DNA of 64,000 nt, taken from positions 1-64,000 of the forward strand of contig JAJDXV010000002.1 of NCBI GenBank assembly GCA_022823085.1, in the 5' to 3' direction. Every line of letters begins with the position of its first letter. Within the stretch, counting starts at the first letter, position 1. The stretch is from Candidatus Poribacteria bacterium. GTDB lineage: Bacteria > Poribacteria > WGA-4E > WGA-3G. Below the pieces are notes generated by a model. The model saw only the letters and a list, made by a program, of their open reading frames with translations, searched no databases and was not told the origin of the DNA. The position numbers and the translations under genes were made by a program. Of this stretch, positions 8,858 through 17,910 are shown one piece after another.

Positions 8858-9814
8858 TTACGGTGAGAGCGTAGGTTCTTGATTAAAGATAAACAGGGTC
8901 GGGTTCATCCACTTTTCTTTTTCGATATCATAAATGCCGTAGTGGAGATGAGCCCCGGTGCTACGGCCAGTATTTCCGACATAGCCAATAATCTGACCAC
9001 GTACCACTTCTTGATTAACTTTGAGATCCTCGGCATAGCCTTGCAAATGCGCGTATAAAGTTTTATACCCGGATGCTTCATGGGTGAGCTCAATTGTGTT
9101 TCCCAAATAGCCCTTCTTTCCAACCGTTACAACTGTACCATCGGCGGCAGCGATCACAGGAACGCCGGCGCGGGTTTTAATATCCAACCCTTGGTGAAAT
9201 TCACGGTTTTTCGTTAGTGGGTGGGTCCGCCAACCGAAATGCGAAGAATACCAAAAAGCGTGTCGCTCCCCGTTTTCCTGTTGGAGTTTCACAGGGAGAA
9301 CCAAAGGGTATCCTAAAAGCTGTTGTTGATATGCATTGATATAATCATGGAGAGCCTGCAACTCCTCTTTCAGGATACTTGGTGTCAGTTTCTGCTGCGC
9401 GTGAGTATCAGGTGCGGCATCAGTGAACCCGGATATATCTGTCTGTTGAGGCTCGAATTCTCCGGGAGACGCGGTAATGTTAGATTCGCCGCCTTGTCCG
9501 AGAATCCCTAACGCCTCCTGGATCTTTTTTATCATCTCCCGAATGTCGTTCATTTCCGCATTAACGGCAGCAAGTTCCGATTCTACCTGGTGTTTGGCCT
9601 CCGTTAATTGCTGAACTTCTTTCTCCATCTGCGTCTGCAATTCCTTTTCGGCACTGACGCTTTGCCGTTTTTGGAAGAGGCCATAGTTGAAGCCGCCAAT
9701 TGCCACAGAGAATAAACCAAGGATAACGCATGATAGCAAAAATAGATGACCTCGACCGATCCGGTGCTGGCGAACAGAATTTTTATGAGATGACATGATA
9801 ATAAGCGTATACAT
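8858..9814 (-). CDS. M23-family metallopeptidase with coiled coil (murein hydrolase/activator)
   Basis: A longer reading from TTG at 9850 is possible, but an AAAGGAG site directs translation from the ATG at 9814, giving 318 residues. Order of parts: short basic N-terminus, one membrane segment (HLFLLSCVILGLFSVAIGGF), a coiled coil of about 55 residues (EKELQTQMEKEVQQL...), a linker, then the M23 domain. The domain has zinc ligands in FHQGLDI and HLHYG and the 'HFGWRTHPLTKNREFHQG' lead-in. It is likely anchored in the inner membrane with the peptidase in the periplasm, cutting or regulating peptidoglycan, as NlpD/EnvC-type proteins do. Confidence 0.9.
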   Translation of the reverse strand: MYTLIIMSSHKNSVRQHRIGRGHLFLLSCVILGLFSVAIGGFNYGLFQKRQSVSAEKELQTQMEKEVQQLTEAKHQVESELAAVNAEMNDIREMIKKIQEALGILGQGGESNITASPGEFEPQQTDISGFTDAAPDTHAQQKLTPSILKEELQALHDYINAYQQQLLGYPLVLPVKLQQENGERHAFWYSSHFGWRTHPLTKNREFHQGLDIKTRAGVPVIAAADGTVVTVGKKGYLGNTIELTHEASGYKTLYAHLQGYAEDLKVNQEVVRGQIIGYVGNTGRSTGAHLHYGIYDIEKEKWMNPTLFIFNQEPTLSP

Positions 9815-9930
9815 TCGATAGGTTCTCCTTTGGAAATAAAATTTAGGCAAAACTTAGCGTTTGCTTCCAAGAGTTAAAGACTTATAGCCCCTAATTCAAC
9901 CAACAGATGCCTATCTTTGAGCCAACCATT

Positions 9931-10068
9931 TTACAAGCGCGAAACGATCGCCGGCATTTTCCAGATGAGGATGATGACGGCACTAAGCAGGATGAGATAC
10001 CACACGATCAACATTCGGATGCGGGTTCTCTTGAAAATCGAACGGCGCGGACGTTTCAATGGATTCAC
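9931..10068 (-). CDS. Small basic single-pass membrane protein, 45 residues
   Basis: From a GTG at 10068 the frame encodes a very basic stretch (NPLKRPRRSIFKRTRIR) followed by one membrane helix (MLIVWYLILLSAVIILIW) and a short tail ending IVSRL. The positive-inside rule puts the N-terminus in the cytoplasm. It starts 9 bases after the stop of the CBS-domain gene, with an AAAGGT site close upstream, and precedes the M23 peptidase on the same strand. The compact arrangement suggests one operon. I do not recognise a family. The GTG start is the only reasonable one for this frame. Confidence 0.6.
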   Translation of the reverse strand: MNPLKRPRRSIFKRTRIRMLIVWYLILLSAVIILIWKMPAIVSRL

Positions 10069-10077
10069 TTACCTTTT

Positions 10078-10995
10078 TTAGTTTTTTTTCACAGCCCGAA
10101 TTTGAGATATCCCGTACTTGAAAGCTGCCTCTATATTAAATTCAATGTCTTCATACACAACTTTTACGCCTTTTTGTGGTAAGTGTCCGAGCAACATCAG
10201 GACAAAACCACCAATCGTATCACACTGATCTGTCGGGATTCGAATGTCTAAGACTTTGTTAACATCAGCAATTAACATGCGTGCGTCGATACGCCAGTCG
10301 CTTGCGCCAAGCTTTTCGATGTGAGGTGTCGTCCGTTTCCGATTAGCCGAGACCTGGCCTATAATCCGCTCTAAAATATCTATCAACTCTACGATCCCGA
10401 TACAACTGCCGTGCTCGTTAACCACAATCGCGATCGGTATCTCAGATTGCCGCAGTTCACTCAATAAATCTATAGCAGGCTTCAGGGCAGGGACATAATT
10501 CACATCCTTCACGAATGACGATAAATCATCGTCGTGCTGTTCGCTTGTAAGTACCTCCATCGCATCAACGACTCCGAGCAATTGGTCAACGCGCGCATTA
10601 TAAATCGGGATGTAATGATAGGTGGAAGCGCGACAGAGGGTGAGAACTTCAGAGGACGATGCACCGACTATCAGCACGGCTGCTTCTGATAGTGGCAACA
10701 TCACTTCTTGTGCTGTCAGTGTTTGCAACTCAAAAATTGCACTGAGTAATTGTGCTTCGGAATCCGAAAACGCCTTAATATTTTCCAGAAGTAACCGGAC
10801 GAGTTGTTCGCGAGGTAGCGGTGTCTGCCGCCCCAAGTTGCCAAAAGGCCCCTTTTTGCGGGGCTTAGCTGCTTGTTCATCATACACAACAAGCGGCTTA
10901 GGCGGAACTACTTCTATTTTCCCAATGTCCGGTTCCTTAACGACAGGCACGGAACCCTCTTTTTCTTCCGAGGAGGTTTTAGTAATCTCGTTCAT
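10078..10995 (-). CDS. CBS-pair / CorC_HlyC domain protein
   Basis: 305 residues, no membrane segment. The N-terminal 75 residues are charged and low-complexity. A CBS pair follows (TAQEVMLPLSEAAVLIV...YIPIYNARVDQLLGVVDAMEVL, then PAIDLLSELRQSEIPIAIVVNEHGSCIGIVELIDILERIIG). The C-terminal CorC/HlyC domain is about 225-303 (DWRIDARMLIADVNKVLDI...TIGGFVLMLLGHLPQKGVKVVYEDIEFNI). In the family this pair usually sits behind a DUF21 membrane domain (CorC/MpfA/YtfL, magnesium export or resistance). Here DUF21 is missing, as in E. coli CorC. Transcription probably starts from the promoter at 11145-11173. Confidence 0.85.
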   Translation of the reverse strand: MNEITKTSSEEKEGSVPVVKEPDIGKIEVVPPKPLVVYDEQAAKPRKKGPFGNLGRQTPLPREQLVRLLLENIKAFSDSEAQLLSAIFELQTLTAQEVMLPLSEAAVLIVGASSSEVLTLCRASTYHYIPIYNARVDQLLGVVDAMEVLTSEQHDDDLSSFVKDVNYVPALKPAIDLLSELRQSEIPIAIVVNEHGSCIGIVELIDILERIIGQVSANRKRTTPHIEKLGASDWRIDARMLIADVNKVLDIRIPTDQCDTIGGFVLMLLGHLPQKGVKVVYEDIEFNIEAAFKYGISQIRAVKKN

Positions 10996-11144
10996 AGTTT
11001 AGACCCCGAAAATCCAGAATTTTATGAATGCCGTCTTGTTGATAAATATCGTGAAACCTAAAAACCAGAAAGGTTTTTGATAAAATTACAATACAACCAG
11101 GGTCCTGTAACCCTTGGTGTACAACGTTCACTTATTTTGTAAAA

Positions 11145-11173
11145 AGTCTAACAGATATTGGAAAACCTGTCAA
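11145..11173 (-). promoter_or_regulatory. Sigma-70 promoter for the CBS/M23 operon
   Basis: On the minus strand TTGACA (11173-11168) and TAGACT (11150-11145) are 17 bp apart, with TG one base before the -10. It would give a leader of about 140 bases to the CBS gene. The rest of the 226-bp gap shows only a short GGGT-ACCC hairpin near 11100. Confidence 0.55.
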
Positions 11174-11221
11174 GAAAAATTAATCGATCTTTATTAGCAG
11201 ACCAAAACAGATAAGGTATCC

Positions 11222-12043
11222 TTAAGTCTGGGCAACGAGTGTCAGTTCCGTTTTACCGCCAAGTCCAGCGACGACCGGGAACGTCTTTTTAGCAGGTTTC
11301 CCGTCTTTTGGCGTGTATCGGACTTGTGGAGAGAAGTAAGCATACAGGGCTGTATTCCGAGGGTTAGCGGTCGTATTTGGACCGGAACCGTGCACCATTA
11401 AACTATGAAAAAATAGTGCGCTTCCGGCAGACAGTGGAACATCCATCTGCTGCGCCTCAACATCTTTGCGATCCGTAAGTTCTGCGTCCTGTTCCCGCGC
11501 GATATTCCCCCAAGACTGTATACCCCAAAGGTGGCTTTTCGGAATCACCTTGAAACACCCGTTCTCCGGTGTGGCATCGTTAAGCGCGATACTCACCGTA
11601 ACAAGGTTCGGCGGGTCCATCGGCCAATAGGCAGAGTCTTGGTGTAAGCCGTGTGAAGAACCGTGAAACGCAGGTTTGAACATCAAGGTACTTCTAAAAA
11701 GCAGGAGATCAGCGGACCCTGTGAGTTCTTGGAGAACCTCAATAAGTTTCGGGTGCGCTGCGAGATCCCGGAATACATCCGAATACTGCCGTGTATTTTC
11801 CGCTTTCCGTAGCACTGGCAGATTATTGCCTTGTGTTTCCTCTTTCGCGAACGGTTCGCGTTGGACGTGCCGGCGCGCAATCTCCGCACGCGCTTTGTCA
11901 GCATCGGGTTCATGGCCAGCCGCGAACGCATGCAACCGGTGAATCTCTGCTTGACATCTCTCGACCTCTTCCGTTGAGAACAGGTTTTCAACAATAAGGT
12001 AACCTTCTTTTTCAAAAAAGGCTTTTCGGGCTTCCTGTTTCAT
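11222..12043 (-). CDS. Phytanoyl-CoA dioxygenase (PhyH) family enzyme
   Basis: 273 residues from the ATG at 12043, which has a GGAGG site 6 bases upstream. A longer frame from 12103 would begin inside the neighbouring gene. Non-haem Fe(II)/2-oxoglutarate oxygenase: the iron facial triad is H and D of GLHQDSAYWP and H of FHSLMVHGSGPN, and the 2-oxoglutarate arginine is in NPRNTALYAYFSP. The start (QEARKAFFEKEGYLIVENLFS) is typical of PhyH. The substrate is unknown; relatives hydroxylate acyl-CoAs, ectoine or small metabolites. The Shine-Dalgarno lies in the last codons of the transporter gene, which stops one base before this ATG, so translation is probably coupled. Confidence 0.9.
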   Translation of the reverse strand: MKQEARKAFFEKEGYLIVENLFSTEEVERCQAEIHRLHAFAAGHEPDADKARAEIARRHVQREPFAKEETQGNNLPVLRKAENTRQYSDVFRDLAAHPKLIEVLQELTGSADLLLFRSTLMFKPAFHGSSHGLHQDSAYWPMDPPNLVTVSIALNDATPENGCFKVIPKSHLWGIQSWGNIAREQDAELTDRKDVEAQQMDVPLSAGSALFFHSLMVHGSGPNTTANPRNTALYAYFSPQVRYTPKDGKPAKKTFPVVAGLGGKTELTLVAQT

Positions 12044-12044
12044 G

Positions 12045-13475
12045 TTAGCCTCCAAATAATTGTTTGACTTCCCAGATAATACTCGAAATCGCGAACCCGA
12101 CATAGACGCATGAAGCGACCAGCATCATGACGGTAGAAATTCGTTTCGGTTTGGCGAATTCAGGTAGGAACCGACGGTTCATGTACAGTGTGAGCGGCAC
12201 GTAAACCGCCATGGCGAACCCCCCCATGTACGCCGCATTAAAGAGGAAGCCTAATTCACTGACATTTAACTGCTCCATGACAAAGGTAATCACGCACCCG
12301 CCGACGATCCATATCCCAGCGATGAGGAGATACCACCAACTCAGACTCCGATTTTGTGCACCTCGGAAATTGGTATAGATAATATCAGAGATTGAACGCG
12401 ATACGCCGTCAACGAGCGCAAGTTGCGTACCGAAAAGCGTAGCAACACCGACCATTAAGAAAATTTTCTGCCCTGCTACACCCCAGATTTCACCTAAAAT
12501 CCGCGCCTCGTCGTAAATAAGTTGACCTTGCTCAGGAACAATCCCTTGTGGATGTAGAACTGCAAGCGCGCCGAAAATAAAAAGTAGAATCGTAAGTGTG
12601 TTGAGTGCCCAGAAGAAGAGTATCTGGTCATTTTTCACGTATTGCCACCACGCCGCGAAACGTTTCCGGTTTTCTTCTGTCGGCTCAAAGGTAAACCCGG
12701 TGGCAGGCACCTTTTCGCTCCGGCCGCGAAGTAGATTCTGGAGTCCTGGCAGCTGTGCACCCATGCCGATATTTTTATCACGGAGATAGAAAGTGTAAAA
12801 GAGGTTCGCCGTTCCACCCGCGCCAGCAAAGACTAAAGCACTGAAAAATGTTTTCACCGGCATCGCCGGATCCTTATAACCGACGTTTATGAGTCCAGCC
12901 CCCAGCTCCTTCCACGTATCCATTGAACCAATAGCGATAACAACGAGAATCAAACCAACTGTTACGATAGCGACAAGGGCTTCGACTGTCCGTTCAACAG
13001 ACGTGTAGACCATCTTCGGTCCGAAAAGGATGAGTGCGACCCCAGCAAACGTGAGTGCCGTCCAGAAGGTATCAGACCCCCAACCGCCAGGTCCGAGGAT
13101 GAGTGCTTTGAGTGCAAGTCCGGAAGTACGCGCCCAGCCTGGGGCAATCCAACCGACGATAGTCAGCAGAATAAACAGCGGACCAAAACCACGCCAGATA
13201 CGACTGTAACCTGTGTAGACCGTTTCACCCGTTGCGATCGTCCAACGTCCTACCTCAAAATTAATCCAGAGCTGGAGGAATACACCGAGTGCCGCTGCCC
13301 ACACCATGCTCCCGCCATACTCCGCAGCGATGAGGGGCCAGATGACGCTTTCACCCGCACCAATAGATAGACCCACTAAGATCGCTCCAGGACCCGCAAT
13401 CTTCCAGAATGGCAACTGTTTTTCTGGCAACTCAACAACTTTAAAATCGTCAAGCGGTTCATAAAATTTTGCCAT
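12045..13475 (-). CDS. Nramp-like divalent-metal/solute transporter
   Basis: 476 residues with about eleven membrane helices. Helix 1 reads GPGAILVGLSIGAGESVIWPL, in the position of the Nramp motif GPGFL...DPGN. The metal-binding 'DPGN' of true Nramp proteins is replaced by 'GAGE', so manganese or iron transport cannot be assumed. 'MVGVATLFGTQLALVDGVSRSISD' around 360-385 corresponds to the helix-6 region. It is translated with the PhyH enzyme immediately downstream, which suggests that the transported compound or its metal serves that oxygenase. This is inference only. Confidence 0.75.
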   Translation of the reverse strand: MAKFYEPLDDFKVVELPEKQLPFWKIAGPGAILVGLSIGAGESVIWPLIAAEYGGSMVWAAALGVFLQLWINFEVGRWTIATGETVYTGYSRIWRGFGPLFILLTIVGWIAPGWARTSGLALKALILGPGGWGSDTFWTALTFAGVALILFGPKMVYTSVERTVEALVAIVTVGLILVVIAIGSMDTWKELGAGLINVGYKDPAMPVKTFFSALVFAGAGGTANLFYTFYLRDKNIGMGAQLPGLQNLLRGRSEKVPATGFTFEPTEENRKRFAAWWQYVKNDQILFFWALNTLTILLFIFGALAVLHPQGIVPEQGQLIYDEARILGEIWGVAGQKIFLMVGVATLFGTQLALVDGVSRSISDIIYTNFRGAQNRSLSWWYLLIAGIWIVGGCVITFVMEQLNVSELGFLFNAAYMGGFAMAVYVPLTLYMNRRFLPEFAKPKRISTVMMLVASCVYVGFAISSIIWEVKQLFGG

Positions 13476-13498
13476 ATATATCCCCCCGAGGCATAAAG

Positions 13499-16435
13499 TT
13501 AAGTGGTGATTATGCTTTCACGTAACACTTCAATCGGATGTCTCGCTTGGACACCGGTCCCGTGTTCGAGTTGGTGTCTGCAAGAAAAACCGGCGGCACT
13601 GAGCGTGAAACTACCGGGCGGCTTTTCACGGACAGCCCCAAAAAGCCGTAACTCGCCAATCTTCATAGAGAGATCATAATGTACCTTTTCATATCCAAAC
13701 GCACCAGCCATACCGCAACAACTCGAATCAATCACTGAGACGTTGTGTGCTGCTGGTAGACCTAACATCTTCACAGTCGGTTGAATACCGACGAGTGCCC
13801 GCTGGTGGCAATGACCGTGGAGTAATATGTCCTGTGGTTCCGTTGAGAATTCCACCCTTAAAGCGTCGTCTTCTATCAGTTTCACAAAAAACTCTTCAAA
13901 TGAACAGGTCGCCTCAGCGACACGTTTCGCTTCAGGTGTACCAATCAACTCAAGGTAATCGTCGGTGATAGCAGATGTACAACTCGGTTCGCATCCGATA
14001 ATCGGGATTCCGGCATCAGCGTAGCCTTGAAGCGCATCAATGTTGTAACGCGCATTCTCAACGGCTCGGTCGAGCATCCCCTCGGAGATGAGCGGACGAC
14101 CGCAACACCGTTTCTCAGGGAACAGCACCTCAAAACCGCAGTTTTCTAATACCGCTACAGCAGCCCGGCCAATAGCAGGTTCACTGTAATTCATAAAAGT
14201 ATCAGGAAACAGCACAACCTTTTTGTCCGACGTACGGCGCGAACGACGCTTTCGGAACCACTGTTCATAAGTAGGACGCACGAAGGTCGGCATATCCCGC
14301 CGCCGGTCAACACCGATTAATTTTTCCGCAATCCATTTCGACACCCCATTATTAACTGCCCAGTTAGAAAAAGGAGCAAACATTGAACCGAGCGGCGCAA
14401 AGGCACCAATTTCGCCGAACATACGCCGATGCAAAGGCAAACCGTTGGCTTTGTGATAGTGCGCAAGCACCTCATACTTAATTTTCGCCATATCTACATT
14501 CGACGGACACTCCGCTTTGCACGCCTTGCAGCCGAGACATAAATCTAAAACCTCTTGGAGACGTTCACTCGTGAAATCCGTATGTGGCAACGCACCCGAA
14601 ATAATGGAGCGAAGCGCATTCGCACGTCCGCGCGTTGAATGTTCCTCCTCACGCGTGCCGATAAAAGACGGACACATCGTACCCGTCAACGTCTTTCGAC
14701 ACGCACCGACACCGTTACACATTTCAATCGCTCTACCGAATCCGTCCTGGCTCGAAAAATCGAAATAGGTATCAATTTTAATGGTATTGTAGTCGGCACC
14801 GAAACGGAGGTTTTCTGTCATTGGCGGTGCATCAATGATTTTACCCGGATTCATGATGTTATTCGGGTCGAACGCTCTCTTTACCTCAGTCAGTGCCTGA
14901 TATATCTGCGGACCGAACATACTCTCTATCCACTCACTTCGGACAAGTCCATCGCCGTGTTCGCCACTCATCGCACCGCCTAATTCCATGAGTAGGTCCC
15001 GGACCTCGCGAGCAATGTCGTGCATTTTTTCTATATCGGTCTCGGATTTGAGGTTGACGATAGGGCGATTGTGCAGGAGACCGACACTCGCATGGGCATA
15101 ATAAGAAGCGGTGGTATCATGCGCCGTAACGATTTCATCGAAACGACGGACGTATTCCGGTAGGTGCTCTATCGGCACCGCTGCATCTTCGACGAAGCCA
15201 ACCGGTTTCGCATCGCCTTTCATACCCATTAGCAGGCCGAGTCCGGCTTTTCGGGTCTCCCAGACGCGGGATTTCTCTTCGGCAGTAAAACACCGGACAA
15301 ACGCATAGCCGAAACCTTCAGCTTTCAACTGCTTTTCGAGTGTATCCAACTGTGATGCCAGTTCTGCTTCCGTCTCACCATAGAATTCGACAGCGAGGAG
15401 CGCAGCAGGTTCGCCTTCTATGAAAGTCGTCAACCGTGAAAATTCCAATGAACCGCGCGCCATATCCAAAATAGTCTTGTCTATCAGTTCTACAGCCGTC
15501 GGATTACACGCCAAAATCGGTTGCATCGCTTCCATTGATGTGACGAGTGAATCGAAGTGGACAACACAGAGTGCCGTTAATTTCGGGATCGGAACCAGAT
15601 TAATTGTGGCTTCCACGGTCGTCGCAAGTGTCCCTTCAGAGCCGACGAGAATCTTTGACAGACTAAACGGATGCGCCGCATCGCAGCCGTCACGGCGGTA
15701 CGGCGTGACCTCTTTGGAACCCGCATCTTTAACATATTCATCCAAATTGTAGCCAGCAACGCGACGGAGGATACGCGGGTAACGTTTACGAATTTCTGAT
15801 GCGTTGTCCGCACAGATGCGGCAGAGCTCACGATAAATACGCGCCTCTAATGTGTTACCACGTTTCTTGGTCTCTAATTCTTCAAGTGATATCGGGTGTG
15901 CTGTAACTTCATCGGTGTTGGAGAGCACCAAGTCGAGCGACATGACGTGATCAATCGTTTTACCGTAAATCAGGGAGTGTGAACCCGCCGAATTATTACC
16001 GATCGTACCGCCGACGTTCGCACGGCTACTCGTAGCAACATCGGGCGCATACATCAGACCGTGCGACTTCAGCTGATGGTTCAATTCATCTAAGATGATG
16101 CCCGGCTCCACGCGTGCCCAACGTTCAGCAACGTTCACCTCAAGCAACCGGTTCATGTATTTCGACATATCCAGCACAATAGCTTGACCGACGCTCTGTC
16201 CGGCGAGGCTCGTACCGCCACCGCGTGGCAGAATCGGAACCTTGTGATCCACCGCGATTTGCACGGTCTTGATAACATCGCGGCGATCTTTCGGGATGAC
16301 AACACCTATCGGTTGTATCTGGTATAGACTCGCGTCTGTACTGTAGAGCGCTTTGGAGTAGAGATCAAAACGCACCTCGCCCTCCACTGTTTCTGATAAC
16401 TGTTGTTCAAGGTTTTCCGATGCTGGGGTGTTCAT
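13499..16435 (-). CDS. FAD-linked oxidase / Fe-S / CCG-domain fusion (D-lactate or glycolate dehydrogenase type)
   Basis: 978 residues from the ATG at 16435; a TTG four codons upstream is possible. Domains: FAD-binding 4 (PMH type) with VPILPRGGGTSLAGQSVGQAIVLDMSKY near 70-95; FAD-oxidase C-terminal domain (about 290-540) ending SGEHGDGLVRSEWI and the 'FDPNNIMNPGKI' signature; a ferredoxin part with cysteine sets in GVGACRKTLTGTMCPSF and CLGCKACKAECPSNVDM; and two CCG-type segments (EKRCCGRPLISEGM, DSSCCGMAGAFGYE). This is the YdiJ/GlcD-GlpC layout, oxidising a 2-hydroxy acid and passing electrons to the respiratory chain, possibly to the menaquinone implied by mqnC. Confidence 0.9.
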   Translation of the reverse strand: MNTPASENLEQQLSETVEGEVRFDLYSKALYSTDASLYQIQPIGVVIPKDRRDVIKTVQIAVDHKVPILPRGGGTSLAGQSVGQAIVLDMSKYMNRLLEVNVAERWARVEPGIILDELNHQLKSHGLMYAPDVATSSRANVGGTIGNNSAGSHSLIYGKTIDHVMSLDLVLSNTDEVTAHPISLEELETKKRGNTLEARIYRELCRICADNASEIRKRYPRILRRVAGYNLDEYVKDAGSKEVTPYRRDGCDAAHPFSLSKILVGSEGTLATTVEATINLVPIPKLTALCVVHFDSLVTSMEAMQPILACNPTAVELIDKTILDMARGSLEFSRLTTFIEGEPAALLAVEFYGETEAELASQLDTLEKQLKAEGFGYAFVRCFTAEEKSRVWETRKAGLGLLMGMKGDAKPVGFVEDAAVPIEHLPEYVRRFDEIVTAHDTTASYYAHASVGLLHNRPIVNLKSETDIEKMHDIAREVRDLLMELGGAMSGEHGDGLVRSEWIESMFGPQIYQALTEVKRAFDPNNIMNPGKIIDAPPMTENLRFGADYNTIKIDTYFDFSSQDGFGRAIEMCNGVGACRKTLTGTMCPSFIGTREEEHSTRGRANALRSIISGALPHTDFTSERLQEVLDLCLGCKACKAECPSNVDMAKIKYEVLAHYHKANGLPLHRRMFGEIGAFAPLGSMFAPFSNWAVNNGVSKWIAEKLIGVDRRRDMPTFVRPTYEQWFRKRRSRRTSDKKVVLFPDTFMNYSEPAIGRAAVAVLENCGFEVLFPEKRCCGRPLISEGMLDRAVENARYNIDALQGYADAGIPIIGCEPSCTSAITDDYLELIGTPEAKRVAEATCSFEEFFVKLIEDDALRVEFSTEPQDILLHGHCHQRALVGIQPTVKMLGLPAAHNVSVIDSSCCGMAGAFGYEKVHYDLSMKIGELRLFGAVREKPPGSFTLSAAGFSCRHQLEHGTGVQARHPIEVLRESIITT

Positions 16436-16480
16436 ATTGCTGTCCAAAGATGTGTGTATATGACTGCTGGGGATTTTTAA

Positions 16481-16605
16481 ATGAAGTTTAAGAATTTAAT
16501 TCGGTAATGCATCAACAACCTCTTGGTAGGAGCGAGTGTTTTTGCTGGGGTGTTTCTTATGCTCGCGATCTTTAACAATTACCGAAATATTTATTTAATC
16601 TTCAT
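16481..16605. mobile_element. MITE-like element, family 2, copy a
   Basis: A 125-bp AT-rich element whose ends are about 28-bp imperfect inverted repeats. They begin ATGAAGTTTAAG on the left and, read on the other strand, ATGAAGATTAAA on the right, and both run into TTCGGTAAT. The inner part contains a 'ctcttggtaggagcgag...ctcgcgatc' hairpin. Similar copies lie at 36040 and inside 39592. It sits between the FAD/Fe-S gene and tRNA-Leu, outside the promoter of the latter. Confidence 0.65.
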
Positions 16606-16622
16606 AAAAAAATCTAAAAAAT

Positions 16623-16651
16623 TTGACATCGCTATATAAATAAAGTATAAT
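16623..16651 (+). promoter_or_regulatory. Consensus sigma-70 promoter for tRNA-Leu
   Basis: TTGACA (16623-16628) and TATAAT (16646-16651), both perfect, with a 17-bp spacer. It ends 12 bases before the tRNA 5' end. Confidence 0.85.
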
Positions 16652-16663
16652 TAATCACACGAT

Positions 16664-16746
16664 GCCCCTGTGATGGAATTGGTATACATAGCAGGTTGAG
16701 GGCCTGTGCCTTAATTGGCATGCTGGTTCGAGTCCAGTCGGGGGCA
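16664..16746 (+). tRNA. tRNA-Leu (anticodon GAG)
   Basis: 83 nt. Acceptor GCCCCTG pairs with CGGGGGC; anticodon loop TTGAGGG; class II variable arm TGCC...GGCA; T arm CTGG-TTCGAGT-CCAG. Discriminator A; CCA is not encoded. A T-run directly follows (16749-16755). Confidence 0.93.
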
Positions 16747-16753
16747 TCTTTTT

Positions 16754-17905
16754 TTATCGGTCTGTCGCAAGCAACTCCTGATACACTTCGTACGTCCGTT
16801 CCGCAATTGTTTCCCATGTAAAATTATGAATCCGTTTTAGACCACGTGCCACCAGTTCGCTTTTGAGCGACGCATCGGATGCGATTTGGTGTATCCGTTC
16901 TGCTAAGGCAACCGTATCGGCTTCAGGAAAGACGAGTCCGGCATCGTTGATAACGTTCGGAATCTCGCCGGAGTCCGAACCGATGACTGGCACTTCGCAT
17001 GCCATCCCTTCTATAAGGACCCGCCCGAAGAATTCGACCCATCCTCTTGTCGTCCGAGAAGGTAGAACGAGCGTGTCCATACAATTAATATAGGCAGCGA
17101 CCTCTTCAGGCGGCACCGCATCTATCCATACAATCTGTTCCGAAATGCCGAGGGTTTTGGCTCTCTTTTCTAAATCCTGTTTATCTTCACCTTCTCCGAC
17201 GATTAAGAGTTTATAGGTCCGCGGCGTTGCACGATTTACAAGGTCTGCTAAGGCTTCAAGAAGCGTCGCTATCCCCTTCATCTGGAGCAACCTACCGACG
17301 TAACCGATCACGAAACACCGACTGAGTCCGAGTGAATCCCGTAATTCACGCACATCCATTTTGTAGAAGTGACGGACATCGATACCGTTCGGAAACGCGA
17401 TATGTTTGCCTGTATAACCGCGCTCGGTTAAAATTCTACCGGCATTCGTACTCAGTGGAAAGGCAATGTCTGTTTCGCGAAAGACGGTGCGTTCAATCCA
17501 AACTGGCAGGATACCGAACCGCTGTTTGGTCGGTATACTCAGCGATGTCCGAAAAATGAATCGGCTGTTTGGGCAATACTTCCGTTTCAAATGGACTGTC
17601 TGCAGCGCATTCAGACTCCACGCCTCTTCTTCTAAATGAATAATGTCCGGTTGAAAATCTCTAAGATGTGGTTTCATGCCGCGACGATAATAAAAACGGC
17701 TACCGTAACCAGAGAACCGAATCGGACAAGGAAACTCTTCACAAGGCGTGGCGGGTTCTGCTTCAAAAACGATCTCTTGGAAACTCTCATACCAACGTGT
17801 CGGTGTGATGACGCGGAGCACAACATCTGGACGTTCCGCGATGAGCGCGAACTTCCGCCGGTACGGTTTCATAATATAGGAGTGAGAAAGAACTAAGACA
17901 CGCAC
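16754..17905 (-). CDS. Glycosyltransferase family 4
   Basis: 383 residues of GT-B fold. The acceptor-side half covers about 1-185 and includes MRVLVLSHSYIMKPYR and FQPDIIHLEEE. The donor-side half starts at FVIGYVGRLLQMKGIATLLEAL. The nucleotide-sugar site is shown by LLIVGEGEDK and by the E-x7-E motif in EFFGRVLIEGMACEVPVIGSDSGEIP. It probably transfers a hexose to a lipid carrier or surface glycan in the cytoplasm; the sugar cannot be told. It starts 5 bases after the coiled-coil gene, so the two are probably one transcript. It ends 8 bp past tRNA-Leu, on the other strand. Confidence 0.9.
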   Translation of the reverse strand: MRVLVLSHSYIMKPYRRKFALIAERPDVVLRVITPTRWYESFQEIVFEAEPATPCEEFPCPIRFSGYGSRFYYRRGMKPHLRDFQPDIIHLEEEAWSLNALQTVHLKRKYCPNSRFIFRTSLSIPTKQRFGILPVWIERTVFRETDIAFPLSTNAGRILTERGYTGKHIAFPNGIDVRHFYKMDVRELRDSLGLSRCFVIGYVGRLLQMKGIATLLEALADLVNRATPRTYKLLIVGEGEDKQDLEKRAKTLGISEQIVWIDAVPPEEVAAYINCMDTLVLPSRTTRGWVEFFGRVLIEGMACEVPVIGSDSGEIPNVINDAGLVFPEADTVALAERIHQIASDASLKSELVARGLKRIHNFTWETIAERTYEVYQELLATDR

Positions 17906-17910
17906 GAGTG

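Noticed and set aside
9907..10182. 91-codon plus-strand frame over the small membrane gene
   Set aside because: No ribosome site and an unconvincing composition; the minus-strand 45-residue frame fits the operon.
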